Shown here piece after piece: positions 1-6,502 of a stretch of DNA of 17,048 bases. This DNA is from JBBPYR01 sp038199755 (GTDB lineage Bacteria; Chloroflexota; Ktedonobacteria; Ktedonobacterales; Ktedonobacteraceae), in assembly GCA_038199755.1 (NCBI GenBank), contig JBBPYR010000341.1:1-17048 (forward strand). Reading direction: 5' to 3'. How positions within the stretch are numbered: position 1 is the stretch's first letter; each line of letters starts with the position of its first letter. The translations under genes and the position numbers were made by a program. The notes below the pieces were generated by a model. The model was given only the letters and a program-made list of their open reading frames with translations, did no database searches and was not told where the DNA came from.

Positions 1-55
1 CTAGCAAGCACATGCTCCCCCCTTCCCTCTTCCCTGTCTTCAGAAAAGGATACCA

Positions 56-523
56 TTAGCGCGATGAAGCCTTTGCTTTACGTTTGGGGCTACCCGGCTT
101 GATATATTGTTGACGATTCTGATAGGCGATAAAGTTAGCGCGTTCCGCTGGATATTTGCGTACCACGTAATTGATCCACGTCACCGCCCAGGCGATCAGG
201 CCAACTATCCAGAGATAACGCCAGAAACGCCAAGCAAAAAAGTACTGGTCCAGGAAGACGCGCCCAAAGAGGACGGGCAGGCCGATAAAGCAGATGACGG
301 CAAACCATCCCAGGTAGCGGTCAAGCATGTACTTTATAAGCGGCTTGTCCTTCACAAAACGCTTGCGACCCTCAACAGAATAGTAGAACGTGATCAGCAG
401 GCCCGCACAGCAGAAGATGAGCATAGGCCATAGGTAGTGAAAAGTCTCTGGAACCGTCAAGTTGGCACTAGTACCCGCTGTCGTGGGATCATCAAATAAC
501 CAATGGTAAAGGTCGAAGTGCAT
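56..523 (-). CDS. Small three-helix membrane protein of unknown function
   Basis: I do not recognise a named family for this 155-residue protein. Three hydrophobic segments are visible at about residues 31-50, 70-91 and 100-121, separated by short basic loops (GRKRFVKDK at 52-60, VRKYPAER at 121-128), and the C-terminal tail is strongly basic (PKRKAKASSR). This pattern fits an integral inner-membrane protein with a positively charged cytoplasmic tail. The first 30 residues are polar to mildly hydrophobic and do not look like a cleavable signal peptide. The ATG at 523 has an AAGGGAG ribosome binding site about 9 nt upstream, which supports the start. It lies 100 bp downstream of the PfkB kinase gene on the same strand, so it could be read through from that operon or have its own promoter (a TACAAT-like -10 at 576-581 without a convincing -35). 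No function is proposed. Confidence 0.75.
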   Translation of the reverse strand: MHFDLYHWLFDDPTTAGTSANLTVPETFHYLWPMLIFCCAGLLITFYYSVEGRKRFVKDKPLIKYMLDRYLGWFAVICFIGLPVLFGRVFLDQYFFAWRFWRYLWIVGLIAWAVTWINYVVRKYPAERANFIAYQNRQQYIKPGSPKRKAKASSR

Positions 524-623
524 GAGGTCTTGCTCCCTTCTTCATACTCGCACATCGCACACAAACTTCTCTTCTATTGTATATTTGGCCTATGATAGCA
601 TGGATGGGGATGTAAGTCTAGTG

Positions 624-1955
624 TTAATGACTATCCCCTTTCCCCACCCACACCTCGTGCTGCTCATCCCATTTCCAACCAGCGTGTTTCATGTCTAAAG
701 GGGAGGACTTTTTTCCCTCTGGCAATAGGCGCGGCCAACCGTTGGCGATCCGCAGGAGCGTTTCGGGCCAGCTTTGGACGCCACTGATCGCGTCCGCCGC
801 CTCAACGCTACACGCACCCACCGCACACGCCGCCGAGAGCGTGGCATAGGGCGACATGCCGCGCAACAGGCCAAGCAGGAAACCCGCAATCGTCGCGTCA
901 CCAGCACCCGTTGTGCCAATCACCCGTGCCTCGAAACAGGGTGCCCATAACTCGCGTTCAGCCCACATCAGCACCTTTGGTGGCTCGGCACGCCCCATCT
1001 GCGTCAACACTTCGGCCTCGGCGGTACGAAGGTACAAACCGCGATAGCCGACCTTCAATGCCACCATCTTCGCACCCATATCCAGCAGCGACTTCCCCAT
1101 CTCGGAAATAACAGCAGGCGTCACAGCATCCAGCAAACGCGCATGGCCCACCTTCTTTGTCAATTGCTCAAATAACGGGCGACGCAGCATCAAAAGGAGC
1201 TCCTCGACGCTCGGCAAAAAAATATCGACATAGGGCAGGGTTGCCTTGAGGATCGCATGCCAATCGGCTCGTCCAGCCGGGCTATTGGGATCGGGCATCG
1301 AGAGATCGAGCGAGGTCGTAACGCCACTGGCCTTCGCACGCTTAAATACCTCTGCCAGTTCCGCCCCGTCCTCACGATACATACGCTCCATCAAAGGGGG
1401 ATAGCCAAAATGAAATAAGCCTGCCGTTCCCAGCAAATCGTAGCGCACATCGTCCGCGCTGAACGTATTGTTACAGCCTGTAGCATGAATAAGCACACGA
1501 TCCAGCTTCGGCGCGCTCAAAATGACCGAATAGGAAGTTGACTCGTCAGGAGCAAACACCATCCCACCAGTCAATTCAGGCCCATACCACTGAATAATTT
1601 GCAGAACTGCCTGCCCAAACAGATCATCCCCAATCTTACCCATGAGCTTTGTTTTGACGCCCAAGATGTGCAGAGCAAGACCTGTATTCGAGACTGGGCC
1701 ACCAGTTGAAAGCACAGCCTTGCCTGCCTCGATCAATCTGCCAGGCGTAAACTGAATGCTATTCCCCAATAACGAAGGAATGATATCCAGGCAGATGTGA
1801 CCAGCCACGATGACCTCGGTTCTCTCCGTTACCTCTTCCAGCAATTGCGCTTGCGGCTCACTTTCGACATGAATCGTTGCGAGCGGCTGGGTATCTAGCG
1901 CGGCGACTTCAAGCAGCGGATCGGTCACTTGTACGACAAGCTCGCTCTCATTCAT
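624..1955 (-). CDS. PfkB-family carbohydrate kinase
   Basis: Predicted ATP-dependent sugar or sugar-acid kinase of the ribokinase/PfkB family, cytoplasmic. The N-terminal PfkB signature region is visible: GHICLDIIPS at about 52-61, then GGPVSNTGLALHILG at 85-99 and GKIGDDLFG at 106-114. The C-terminal signature is intact at 347-353 (GTTGAGD), where the final Asp is the catalytic base of the family, followed by AGFLLGLLRG. At 443 residues it is longer than the usual 300-350. The excess is a roughly 48-residue acidic N-terminal extension, some internal insertion between about 310 and 345, and a C-terminal tail. The ATG at 1955 overlaps the stop of the upstream oxidoreductase gene by 4 nt (ATGA), and a strong GGAGGTG site lies inside that gene, so translational coupling is likely. 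With the oxidoreductase and aldolase it resembles the kinase step of a polyol or deoxysugar pathway (IolC-like role), but substrate specificity cannot be read from the sequence. Confidence 0.9.
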   Translation of the reverse strand: MNESELVVQVTDPLLEVAALDTQPLATIHVESEPQAQLLEEVTERTEVIVAGHICLDIIPSLLGNSIQFTPGRLIEAGKAVLSTGGPVSNTGLALHILGVKTKLMGKIGDDLFGQAVLQIIQWYGPELTGGMVFAPDESTSYSVILSAPKLDRVLIHATGCNNTFSADDVRYDLLGTAGLFHFGYPPLMERMYREDGAELAEVFKRAKASGVTTSLDLSMPDPNSPAGRADWHAILKATLPYVDIFLPSVEELLLMLRRPLFEQLTKKVGHARLLDAVTPAVISEMGKSLLDMGAKMVALKVGYRGLYLRTAEAEVLTQMGRAEPPKVLMWAERELWAPCFEARVIGTTGAGDATIAGFLLGLLRGMSPYATLSAACAVGACSVEAADAISGVQSWPETLLRIANGWPRLLPEGKKSSPLDMKHAGWKWDEQHEVWVGKGDSH

Positions 1956-3115
1956 AAAAGCACCTCCTCAACAAGCGGAATAACCTGCACGCGCTGTTGC
2001 GAGGCCAGCGCAGCCGTGAATAGTTGATGGCTTTGCGCGGTCTCCTGCGGCGTGACACAATAAAACGGCTGCCGCATGGCGTCGGGATGGGCTAGCTCAT
2101 CACAGAAGGCGGCCCACATTTGGAGCACCGAATCCGAGAAACCAAACTCAAAAATGCCACCCGTGATCGTCGCATAGGCCGATTGTGAGCCGAGGTCCTG
2201 CACCTGCCACGACTGCGAACCACCAGGAGCATAACTCATAAAACGCAGTGTTCGGGGAAACTTGGTGCTAAACTCAATCGAATAACGCGTGCCCAGCACA
2301 CGGATATACCACGTATTGCTCTCCCCGGGCGCGATGCGTTTGGTCTCCAGTGTTAACGGGAAGTGTTGCCCACGCGTCTGCACCTCACAAAATAACGACG
2401 CATTATCCCATGTTTCGCATGGCACCATCATACCATCCGCACCCGGACGCTCCGTCACGATCTTTGAAAGGATGGCTCGCACATTGCGCGGAAACCAGCC
2501 CGCCCGCAGCGGAATGTGCAGGACATGCATGCCCAGATCGCCCATGCACCCATATTCGCCATTGCTGGCAATGCGCCGCTTCCAATTAATCGGCTTGTTG
2601 GGGTCGAGATCACTGCTATGCAAAAAGCCCGCCTGCACCTCTAAAATGGTGCCGAAACGCTCCTCACGAATCGCCTGCAACACCTTCTGCGCGCCTGGGA
2701 AAAAGGGCAGCTCGGAAGAGCAGCGCACCAGCACCTCTGGATGTGCGGCAATCTCGTGCAAAATATGTTCATTTGCCGCAAGATCAATACCAAAGGGTTT
2801 TTCACCAAACAGGTGCTTCCCAGCACGAATACAATCAATATAGATGGCCTCATGCAAATTATGAGGAACCGCGCAATAGATGGCATCTACGTCAACAGAG
2901 CGCAGCAGATCATGATAATCCTGCGTGACAATGCTGATACTGGCAAAGTGTTCCTGAAACCAGTCCGTCATAGCAAGATTGCTGTCACATACCGCCACGA
3001 TGCGCGGCGTAACATCCTGATCGAGCAGATGACACCAACGCGCAACCGCGCTAGCAAACTCGCGCCCCATCAGCCCGCAACCAATCACGCCAAAGTTGAT
3101 CACACGTTTCATCAT
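1952..3115 (-). CDS. Gfo/Idh/MocA-family NAD(P)-dependent oxidoreductase
   Basis: Predicted cytoplasmic sugar or polyol dehydrogenase of the Gfo/Idh/MocA family, 387 residues (family usually 330-400). The N-terminal Rossmann dinucleotide-binding motif is clear at residues 9-17 (GVIGCGLMG) and an Asp follows beta-strand 2 (AVCD at 41-44). The family EKP motif is at 105-107, with Lys106 the usual active-site lysine. The substrate-domain motif GDLGMHVLH at 192-200 supplies the Asp and His residues typical of the active site. The start may be either of two adjacent ATG codons (3115 or 3112); a modest AAGG-type site precedes them. It sits 11 nt behind the aldolase gene and overlaps the kinase gene by 4 nt, so all three are almost certainly one transcript. 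By analogy with inositol-type operons it could perform the oxidation step, but other substrates such as glucosides or keto sugars are equally possible. Confidence 0.9.
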   Translation of the reverse strand: MMKRVINFGVIGCGLMGREFASAVARWCHLLDQDVTPRIVAVCDSNLAMTDWFQEHFASISIVTQDYHDLLRSVDVDAIYCAVPHNLHEAIYIDCIRAGKHLFGEKPFGIDLAANEHILHEIAAHPEVLVRCSSELPFFPGAQKVLQAIREERFGTILEVQAGFLHSSDLDPNKPINWKRRIASNGEYGCMGDLGMHVLHIPLRAGWFPRNVRAILSKIVTERPGADGMMVPCETWDNASLFCEVQTRGQHFPLTLETKRIAPGESNTWYIRVLGTRYSIEFSTKFPRTLRFMSYAPGGSQSWQVQDLGSQSAYATITGGIFEFGFSDSVLQMWAAFCDELAHPDAMRQPFYCVTPQETAQSHQLFTAALASQQRVQVIPLVEEVLL

Positions 3116-3126
3116 CGCCTTTTTCC

Positions 3127-3969
3127 CTATCCCACCTCTGTACGTAACAATTTCAGTGCCTGTTCGGGGCTAGCATCGCTATGCACAAGAGCCATTAACG
3201 CCCGCGTCATCTGTGCTGGTCGCTCATGCTGAATCACATTGCGACCATAGACAATGCCGGAAGCTCCCTGGCGCATCAATGCATAGGTACGGGCCACAAT
3301 CTCCTCCTCTGGTGCCTTGCCACCACCACGCACCAGCACCGGACAGCCACTCGCAACCGCGATCACGCGATGATATTCCTCTAGCGCATCACAGGGGTCA
3401 GCTTTAATCACATCGGCCCCAAGCTCAACCGCCTGCCGTACTAAGGGCAATATCTTATCGATATCACCGTCCACCATATAGCCACCACTGCGCTCGTTCT
3501 GCTGCATCGCCAGCGGCTCTATCATCAACGGCATCGCATACCGCTCACACTGCGGCTTGAGGCGACAAATATTTTCCACACACTGCGCGTGTAATTCCGG
3601 TTGATCTGGCAGCAGCAACAGATTCACCACCACACAAGCGGCATCAAGTCGCACAGCCTGCTCCACCGCCTGCTCGATCACGCGGCTAAATAAGTAGCGC
3701 GGCAACGCCTTGCCATACACATTTGCCACATCGGTACGCAGCACAAGTGCGGGCTTTGCCTTGCCGGGAATGTCCTGTAACAGTGGAGCCAGGCCAGTCG
3801 TGAGTTGAATAGCATCTGGTGCCGCGTCCACAATCGTAGACACCGCCTGTTGCATATCTTCAATGCCACCTAAAAAACTACGTTCATTAAAGAAGCCGTG
3901 ATCGATGGCAACATCGAAACACCTGCCATCAGCGGCAAGCAAACGCTTAAGCCTGGGAGTGGCATTCAT
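3127..3969 (-). CDS. DhnA/LsrF-class (class I) aldolase
   Basis: Predicted Schiff-base aldolase of the DhnA/LsrF/class I fructose-bisphosphate aldolase family, 280 residues from the chosen start. Visible family features are the N-terminal VAIDHGFF (residues 20-27), the strand GADVIKADP at 184-192 with Lys189 as the probable Schiff-base lysine, and the phosphate-binding C-terminal strands VRGGGK (213-218) and GASGIVYGRNVIQ (235-247). The reading frame is open upstream to an ATG at 4134, but that extension would run through the long inverted repeat at 4058-4128 and has no family character. The ATG at 3969 has an AGAGGTG site about 5 nt upstream and begins where family members begin. It is the first gene of a three-gene leftward operon with the oxidoreductase and PfkB kinase, so it probably cleaves the phosphorylated product of that pathway into C3 units. 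The family also contains 3-hydroxy-2,4-pentadione-5-phosphate thiolase (LsrF) and aminodideoxyheptulosonate synthases, so the reaction is uncertain. Confidence 0.88.
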   Translation of the reverse strand: MNATPRLKRLLAADGRCFDVAIDHGFFNERSFLGGIEDMQQAVSTIVDAAPDAIQLTTGLAPLLQDIPGKAKPALVLRTDVANVYGKALPRYLFSRVIEQAVEQAVRLDAACVVVNLLLLPDQPELHAQCVENICRLKPQCERYAMPLMIEPLAMQQNERSGGYMVDGDIDKILPLVRQAVELGADVIKADPCDALEEYHRVIAVASGCPVLVRGGGKAPEEEIVARTYALMRQGASGIVYGRNVIQHERPAQMTRALMALVHSDASPEQALKLLRTEVG

Positions 3970-4012
3970 GTCAACACCTCTTACTATGAGATCAAATTTC
4001 GTCTTCTCAGCT

Positions 4013-4041
4013 AGTGTAAACCACCCATAGATAAAATGCAA
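4013..4041 (-). promoter_or_regulatory. Weak candidate promoter of the aldolase-oxidoreductase-kinase operon
   Basis: Read leftward, a TTGCAT -35-like box (4041-4036) and a TACACT -10-like box (4018-4013) are 17 bp apart and end about 43 bp before the aldolase ATG. Both boxes match consensus only partly (3/6 and 4/6), so this is a candidate only. It lies just beyond the long hairpin at 4058-4128, which would insulate it from the upstream DUF4188 gene. Confidence 0.3.
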
Positions 4042-4057
4042 AAACAGAACACATCCA

Positions 4058-4128
4058 TGTGAGCATGAGAGAACGCAACGAGGTCGCAGATTGCATCTGC
4101 GACCTCGTTGCGTTCTCTCATGCTCACA
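4058..4128 (-). terminator. Perfect 34-bp inverted repeat with 3-nt loop (terminator-like hairpin)
   Basis: The arms 4058-4091 and 4095-4128 are exact reverse complements and the loop is TGC at 4092-4094. The hairpin starts 8 bp after the DUF4188 stop codon in the leftward direction, and on that strand it is followed by a T-rich stretch (TTCTGTTTTTGC, then ATTTT). The position fits a transcription terminator for DUF4188 that separates it from the aldolase operon. The 34-bp perfect stem is far longer than the usual 7-15 bp of an intrinsic terminator, and the U-tract does not follow immediately, so it may instead be a palindromic repeat element or an RNA-stabilising or processing structure. Confidence 0.6.
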
Positions 4129-4135
4129 CCACACC

Positions 4136-4648
4136 TTATTCTGGATTCACTGGTGTTGCTACAGCAGGCTCGCTCTCCCCACCGAGGCGACGACGCGCCG
4201 TCTCGCGTTTCCCCACAGCGGGTACATGGTTTGTGGCAGCCGCCAGCCCAAAGACGGGCATATTACCATACACCGCCTCATAGCGACCAGCATCCACCAA
4301 GTACGTCTCATGCCAAATGCCCACCGTTCCGTCGCCGCCGACCGCTTTATTGAAACGCTGCCACGCGCTCAGATGCGGCTCGTCTTTGGCGCGTGCAAAG
4401 CGTTCCAGGTCCTCAAATGAGCGCCAGTATTGCATGATTGCAACACCAGGCCAGTAGAAGAAGGTCTGCATACCGAGCAAACCTTTTTCGGGATGCTGCA
4501 TCAACGTGCTAATCATCGGCCCCATCGCCTGCGCGACCGGCACCCACTTAGAAAAGGCAAAAATGTTGTTGACTCGCATGCCAATCATAAACACTACAAA
4601 AGGCTCGTCGGTCTGTGCGCTAAAACGCCCCGGCATAATCTTCGCCAT
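4136..4648 (-). CDS. DUF4188 / monooxygenase-like family protein
   Basis: 170-residue protein that I recognise as a DUF4188 (af470-like monooxygenase) family member. It starts with the typical FSAQTDEPFVVFMIGMRVN segment (about 9-27), then FSKWVPVAQAMGPM (32-45), a central FFYWPGVAIMQYWRSFEDLERFAR stretch (about 63-86), and HLSAWQRFN plus GTVGIWHETYLV further on. This layout resembles the ferredoxin-like fold of heme- or cofactor-free small monooxygenases, but the biochemical activity of the family is poorly defined. The last 30 residues are a polar, Pro/Ala-rich tail. An AAGGAGA site lies about 8 nt upstream of the ATG at 4648. It diverges from a PadR regulator gene, and its promoter overlaps two perfect inverted repeats, so it is very probably repressed by that PadR protein and induced by a small, perhaps phenolic or toxic, compound (inference). 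Confidence 0.85.
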   Translation of the reverse strand: MAKIMPGRFSAQTDEPFVVFMIGMRVNNIFAFSKWVPVAQAMGPMISTLMQHPEKGLLGMQTFFYWPGVAIMQYWRSFEDLERFARAKDEPHLSAWQRFNKAVGGDGTVGIWHETYLVDAGRYEAVYGNMPVFGLAAATNHVPAVGKRETARRRLGGESEPAVATPVNPE

Positions 4649-4720
4649 GTGAATCTCTCCTTGCTTGATCTCTCATTTTCTGGTACTATGTGCTCAAGTG
4701 AAACCTATAAAAAAGGTGAC

Positions 4721-4740
4721 ATATGTCATTACTGACATAT
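4721..4740. promoter_or_regulatory. PadR operator, proximal copy (ATATGTCA-N4-TGACATAT)
   Basis: Perfect inverted repeat with 8-bp arms and a 4-bp spacer. It overlies the predicted transcription start of the leftward DUF4188 promoter. An additional half-site directly beside it creates a 12-bp palindrome TGACATATGTCA at 4717-4728. An ATGT...ACAT spacing of this kind is typical of PadR-family binding sites. A second identical-arm copy starts 43 bp away, about four helical turns, so both face the same side of the DNA. Confidence 0.75.
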
Positions 4741-4742
4741 CA

Positions 4743-4772
4743 ACTATAACGTACAAAGAGGCTATATGTCAA
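4743..4772 (-). promoter_or_regulatory. Sigma-70-type promoter for DUF4188
   Basis: Read leftward: perfect -35 TTGACA (4772-4767), 18-bp spacer, -10 TATAGT (4748-4743, 5/6 match). Transcription would begin near 4736, about 90 bp before the ATG at 4648. The -35 box is embedded in the distal PadR operator and the start point lies in the proximal one, which gives a clear repression geometry. Confidence 0.7.
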
Positions 4773-4783
4773 GAGTGACATAT
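4764..4783. promoter_or_regulatory. PadR operator, distal copy (ATATGTCA-N4-TGACATAT)
   Basis: Second perfect inverted repeat with the same 8-bp arms as the copy at 4721-4740 but a different 4-bp spacer (AGAG instead of TTAC). Conservation of the arms and not the spacer argues for a protein-binding site. It contains the -35 box of the DUF4188 promoter and ends 26 bp before the PadR start codon, so it could also mediate autoregulation. Confidence 0.75.
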
Positions 4784-4809
4784 GAGATATTTGGGGAAAG
4801 GCCACCAGC

Positions 4810-5370
4810 ATGACCACACTTGGGTACGCGCTACTGAGTTTACTAGCGTGTGAAACACTCTCTGGCTATGATATCGCGCACAATATGAAGGAGCGCATCG
4901 GCAACTTCTGGCATGCCCGTCACAGTCAGATTTATCCCGAACTAGCGCGTTTACAAGAAGAAGGATTGATCACACACGAAATCGTGGAGCAGCAAGATCG
5001 GCCTGATAAAAAGGTCTACACCATTACGCAGCAGGGGATGGAACAGCTGCGACAATGGGCTACCCAGGAGATGGATACACCCGCCATACGCGATGAACTG
5101 GTGCTCAAAGCCTACGCCCTCTGGACAGCAGATCAACAAAAAGCGATTGCTCTGTTTCGCACCCATGAGCAACGCCACCGTGCGCAACTGGCCAGCTATC
5201 AAGAAATAGAAAAATGGCTACTTCTCCAATGGGAGGCCGATGACAAACGTAGCGACTCCCCCTGGTTCGCATCCTATGCCACGCTGCGTAGGGGCCTCGG
5301 CTATGAACGCGAATATATCGAATGGTGCGCTTGGGTGGCAGATACGCTGGAACACAACCACCCTGCATGA
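4810..5370 (+). CDS. PadR-family transcriptional regulator
   Basis: 186-residue DNA-binding protein. Residues 1-80 form the PadR winged helix: LGYALLSLLACETLSGYDIAH at 4-24, then a recognition region around HARHSQIYPELARLQEEGLI (36-55) and a wing ending in KKVYTITQQGMEQLRQW (about 67-83). The C-terminal half (about 95-180) is rich in helix-forming, charged residues and matches the long-helix dimerisation domain of the larger PadR subgroup (Vir_act_alpha_C type). A GGGGAAAGG stretch about 8 nt before the ATG can serve as ribosome binding site. The gene diverges from DUF4188 across a 161-bp region with two perfect operator copies, so it is most likely a local repressor of DUF4188 and perhaps of itself. 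Its 3' end converges on the SnoaL-like gene with only 25 bp between stop codons. Confidence 0.92.
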   Translation: MTTLGYALLSLLACETLSGYDIAHNMKERIGNFWHARHSQIYPELARLQEEGLITHEIVEQQDRPDKKVYTITQQGMEQLRQWATQEMDTPAIRDELVLKAYALWTADQQKAIALFRTHEQRHRAQLASYQEIEKWLLLQWEADDKRSDSPWFASYATLRRGLGYEREYIEWCAWVADTLEHNHPA

Positions 5371-5395
5371 CGATATGATCGCCACGTTTAGTTTT

Positions 5396-5791
5396 TCATT
5401 CAATTTGCTGGAGCAAGCTTGGCAGATCGAGTAATCCCCGGTGTGAGGTAATCTTGCCGTTGCTCATCGTGAAGAAGCGGTACCCACCGACTTCAAAGTG
5501 TTTTCCAGATGCAGGCAAGCCACGAAATGGCCCAACATGTGTCCCGCGTAACGTCAGACAAACCGCAACCGTATCGCCTTCACCAACTATCTCTTCAATG
5601 ATTGTTTCATGGCCGGGAAAGGCTACCTGCATAACAAGCAAGGTGCGCTCAAGCCCCTCACGATTGAGTGGTTCATAAGAATAATCGTAGTAAGCCGGAT
5701 CAATGAATTCATCTAGCACATCGAGGTTGCTTCCGTTCCAAACCTCTTTGATAAACCGTGTAATCACATCTTTATTCGCATTGATAGACAT
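5396..5791 (-). CDS. SnoaL-like / NTF2-fold polyketide cyclase-type protein
   Basis: 131-residue protein of the SnoaL-like (ester cyclase, NTF2-like) superfamily. Visible hallmarks are the N-terminal helix NKDVITRFIKEVWNGSNLDVLDEFIDPAYYDY (starting near residue 6), the central GLERTLLVMQVAFPGHETIIEEIVGEGDTVAVCLTLRGTHVG, and the closing sheet GGYRFFTMSNGKITSHRGLLDLPSLLQQ. Members hydrolyse, cyclise or isomerise small molecules, or act only as binding proteins, and the substrate cannot be read here. Two adjacent ATG codons exist (5794 and 5791). The GGAGG at 5801-5797 is only 2 nt from the first and 5 nt from the second, so I chose the second. The gene diverges from a MarR regulator, and its promoter is overlapped by two perfect inverted repeats, which suggests direct repression by that regulator. 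Confidence 0.85.
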   Translation of the reverse strand: MSINANKDVITRFIKEVWNGSNLDVLDEFIDPAYYDYSYEPLNREGLERTLLVMQVAFPGHETIIEEIVGEGDTVAVCLTLRGTHVGPFRGLPASGKHFEVGGYRFFTMSNGKITSHRGLLDLPSLLQQIE

Positions 5792-5849
5792 CATAGCCTC
5801 CTGTGGGAACTGGTCGTCTGATTCCCAAATGAGAAAAACTGTTGTACAG

Positions 5850-5868
5850 TAGTCAAATAGATTGACTA
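5850..5868. promoter_or_regulatory. MarR operator, proximal copy (TAGTCAA-N5-TTGACTA)
   Basis: Perfect inverted repeat with 7-bp arms and a 5-bp spacer (ATAGA). It covers the predicted transcription start of the leftward SnoaL-like gene. The length and symmetry are typical of MarR-family sites. A copy with the same arms starts 47 bp to the right. Confidence 0.75.
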
Positions 5869-5874
5869 TTTCAC

Positions 5875-5903
5875 AGTATATAGCACATAAGGAATATAGT
5901 CAA
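5875..5903 (-). promoter_or_regulatory. Sigma-70-type promoter for the SnoaL-like gene
   Basis: Read leftward: -35 TTGACT (5903-5898), 17-bp spacer, -10 TATACT (5880-5875), each a 5/6 match. Transcription would start near 5868, about 75 bp before the start codon. The -35 box lies in the distal MarR operator and the start point in the proximal one. Confidence 0.7.
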
Positions 5904-5915
5904 ATATCTTGACTA
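5897..5915. promoter_or_regulatory. MarR operator, distal copy (TAGTCAA-N5-TTGACTA)
   Basis: Second perfect inverted repeat with the same 7-bp arms as the copy at 5850-5868 and a different 5-bp spacer (ATATC). It overlaps the -35 box of the SnoaL-like promoter and ends 28 bp before the MarR start codon, so autoregulation is also possible. Confidence 0.75.
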
Positions 5916-5943
5916 CTTTAATGCAACAAGGAGAAATTTGAAG

Positions 5944-6411
5944 ATGGAATTCGCACCCAATTACGACCTGACGATCCTGCTTGGACTCGGTTTTCGAACG
6001 GTAATAGACGACTTACACAAACAGCTTGCGGCACGCGGCTACGATGATGTCCGTCCTGCACACGGTTTCGCTTTCCAGCGCCTCGCGCCATACGGTGCGA
6101 CTGGCAACGAGATTGCCGAATTTTTAGATATTACGAAACAAGCTGCAAGCGAAATGGTGGATTATCTCGCGCACCATGGCTACGTCGTGCGCCTACCACA
6201 CCCTACGGACAGGAGAGGGAAGATCATTACCCTCACAGACCGTGGCTGGAGCTGTATTCGCGAGACCGAAGCGGTTTTGTCACAACTAGAAGCACAGTGG
6301 GCAACGATCATTGGGGCAACGCGTATGGAAGAACTACGAACTGACTTGCGCCAACTTATCATGGTGACTCATGGCGGCACAATGCCACAGAAATTTCGCC
6401 CTGTCTGGTAA
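5944..6411 (+). CDS. MarR-family transcriptional regulator
   Basis: 155-residue winged-helix protein. The DNA-binding core is the segment TGNEIAEFLDITKQAASEMVDYLAHHGYV (about residues 57-85) followed by the wing RLPHPTDRRGKIITLTDRG, which carries the MarR wing signature DxRxK. The flanking helices (about 10-50 and 105-145) would form the dimer interface and ligand pocket. An AAGGAG site at 5928-5933 is 10 nt from the ATG at 5944 and 4 nt from an in-frame TTG at 5938. I prefer the ATG, but the TTG (two residues longer) cannot be excluded. The gene diverges from the SnoaL-like gene, and the shared 150-bp region holds two perfect 19-bp inverted repeats, so this protein is probably a ligand-responsive repressor of its neighbour and perhaps of itself. 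Confidence 0.9.
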   Translation: MEFAPNYDLTILLGLGFRTVIDDLHKQLAARGYDDVRPAHGFAFQRLAPYGATGNEIAEFLDITKQAASEMVDYLAHHGYVVRLPHPTDRRGKIITLTDRGWSCIRETEAVLSQLEAQWATIIGATRMEELRTDLRQLIMVTHGGTMPQKFRPVW

Positions 6412-6450
6412 AACAAATATGAAATAGGAAATAGCTATGCGCGGCTGTTG

Positions 6451-6456
6451 TATAAT
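6451..6456 (+). promoter_or_regulatory. Consensus -10 box upstream of the DUF1611 gene
   Basis: A perfect TATAAT lies 46 bp before the ATG at 6503. The matching -35 position holds only GAAATA, so the promoter is supported by the -10 alone. A purine-rich GAGGAGTGAGG stretch at 6481-6491 provides the ribosome binding site for the gene. Confidence 0.4.
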
Positions 6457-6502
6457 GGGGCAACACAAACAGATTCTGTACGAGGAGTGAGGAAATAACA
6501 CC

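Noticed and set aside
2289..2843. 184-codon rightward frame antisense to the oxidoreductase
   Set aside because: Composition is a typical shadow of the dense coding sequence on the other strand, with no motif or ribosome binding site.
3970..4134. N-terminal extension of the aldolase to an ATG at 4134
   Set aside because: It would translate through the 34-bp palindrome, has no family character and no ribosome binding site, while ATG 3969 has AGAGGTG upstream and the expected N-terminus.
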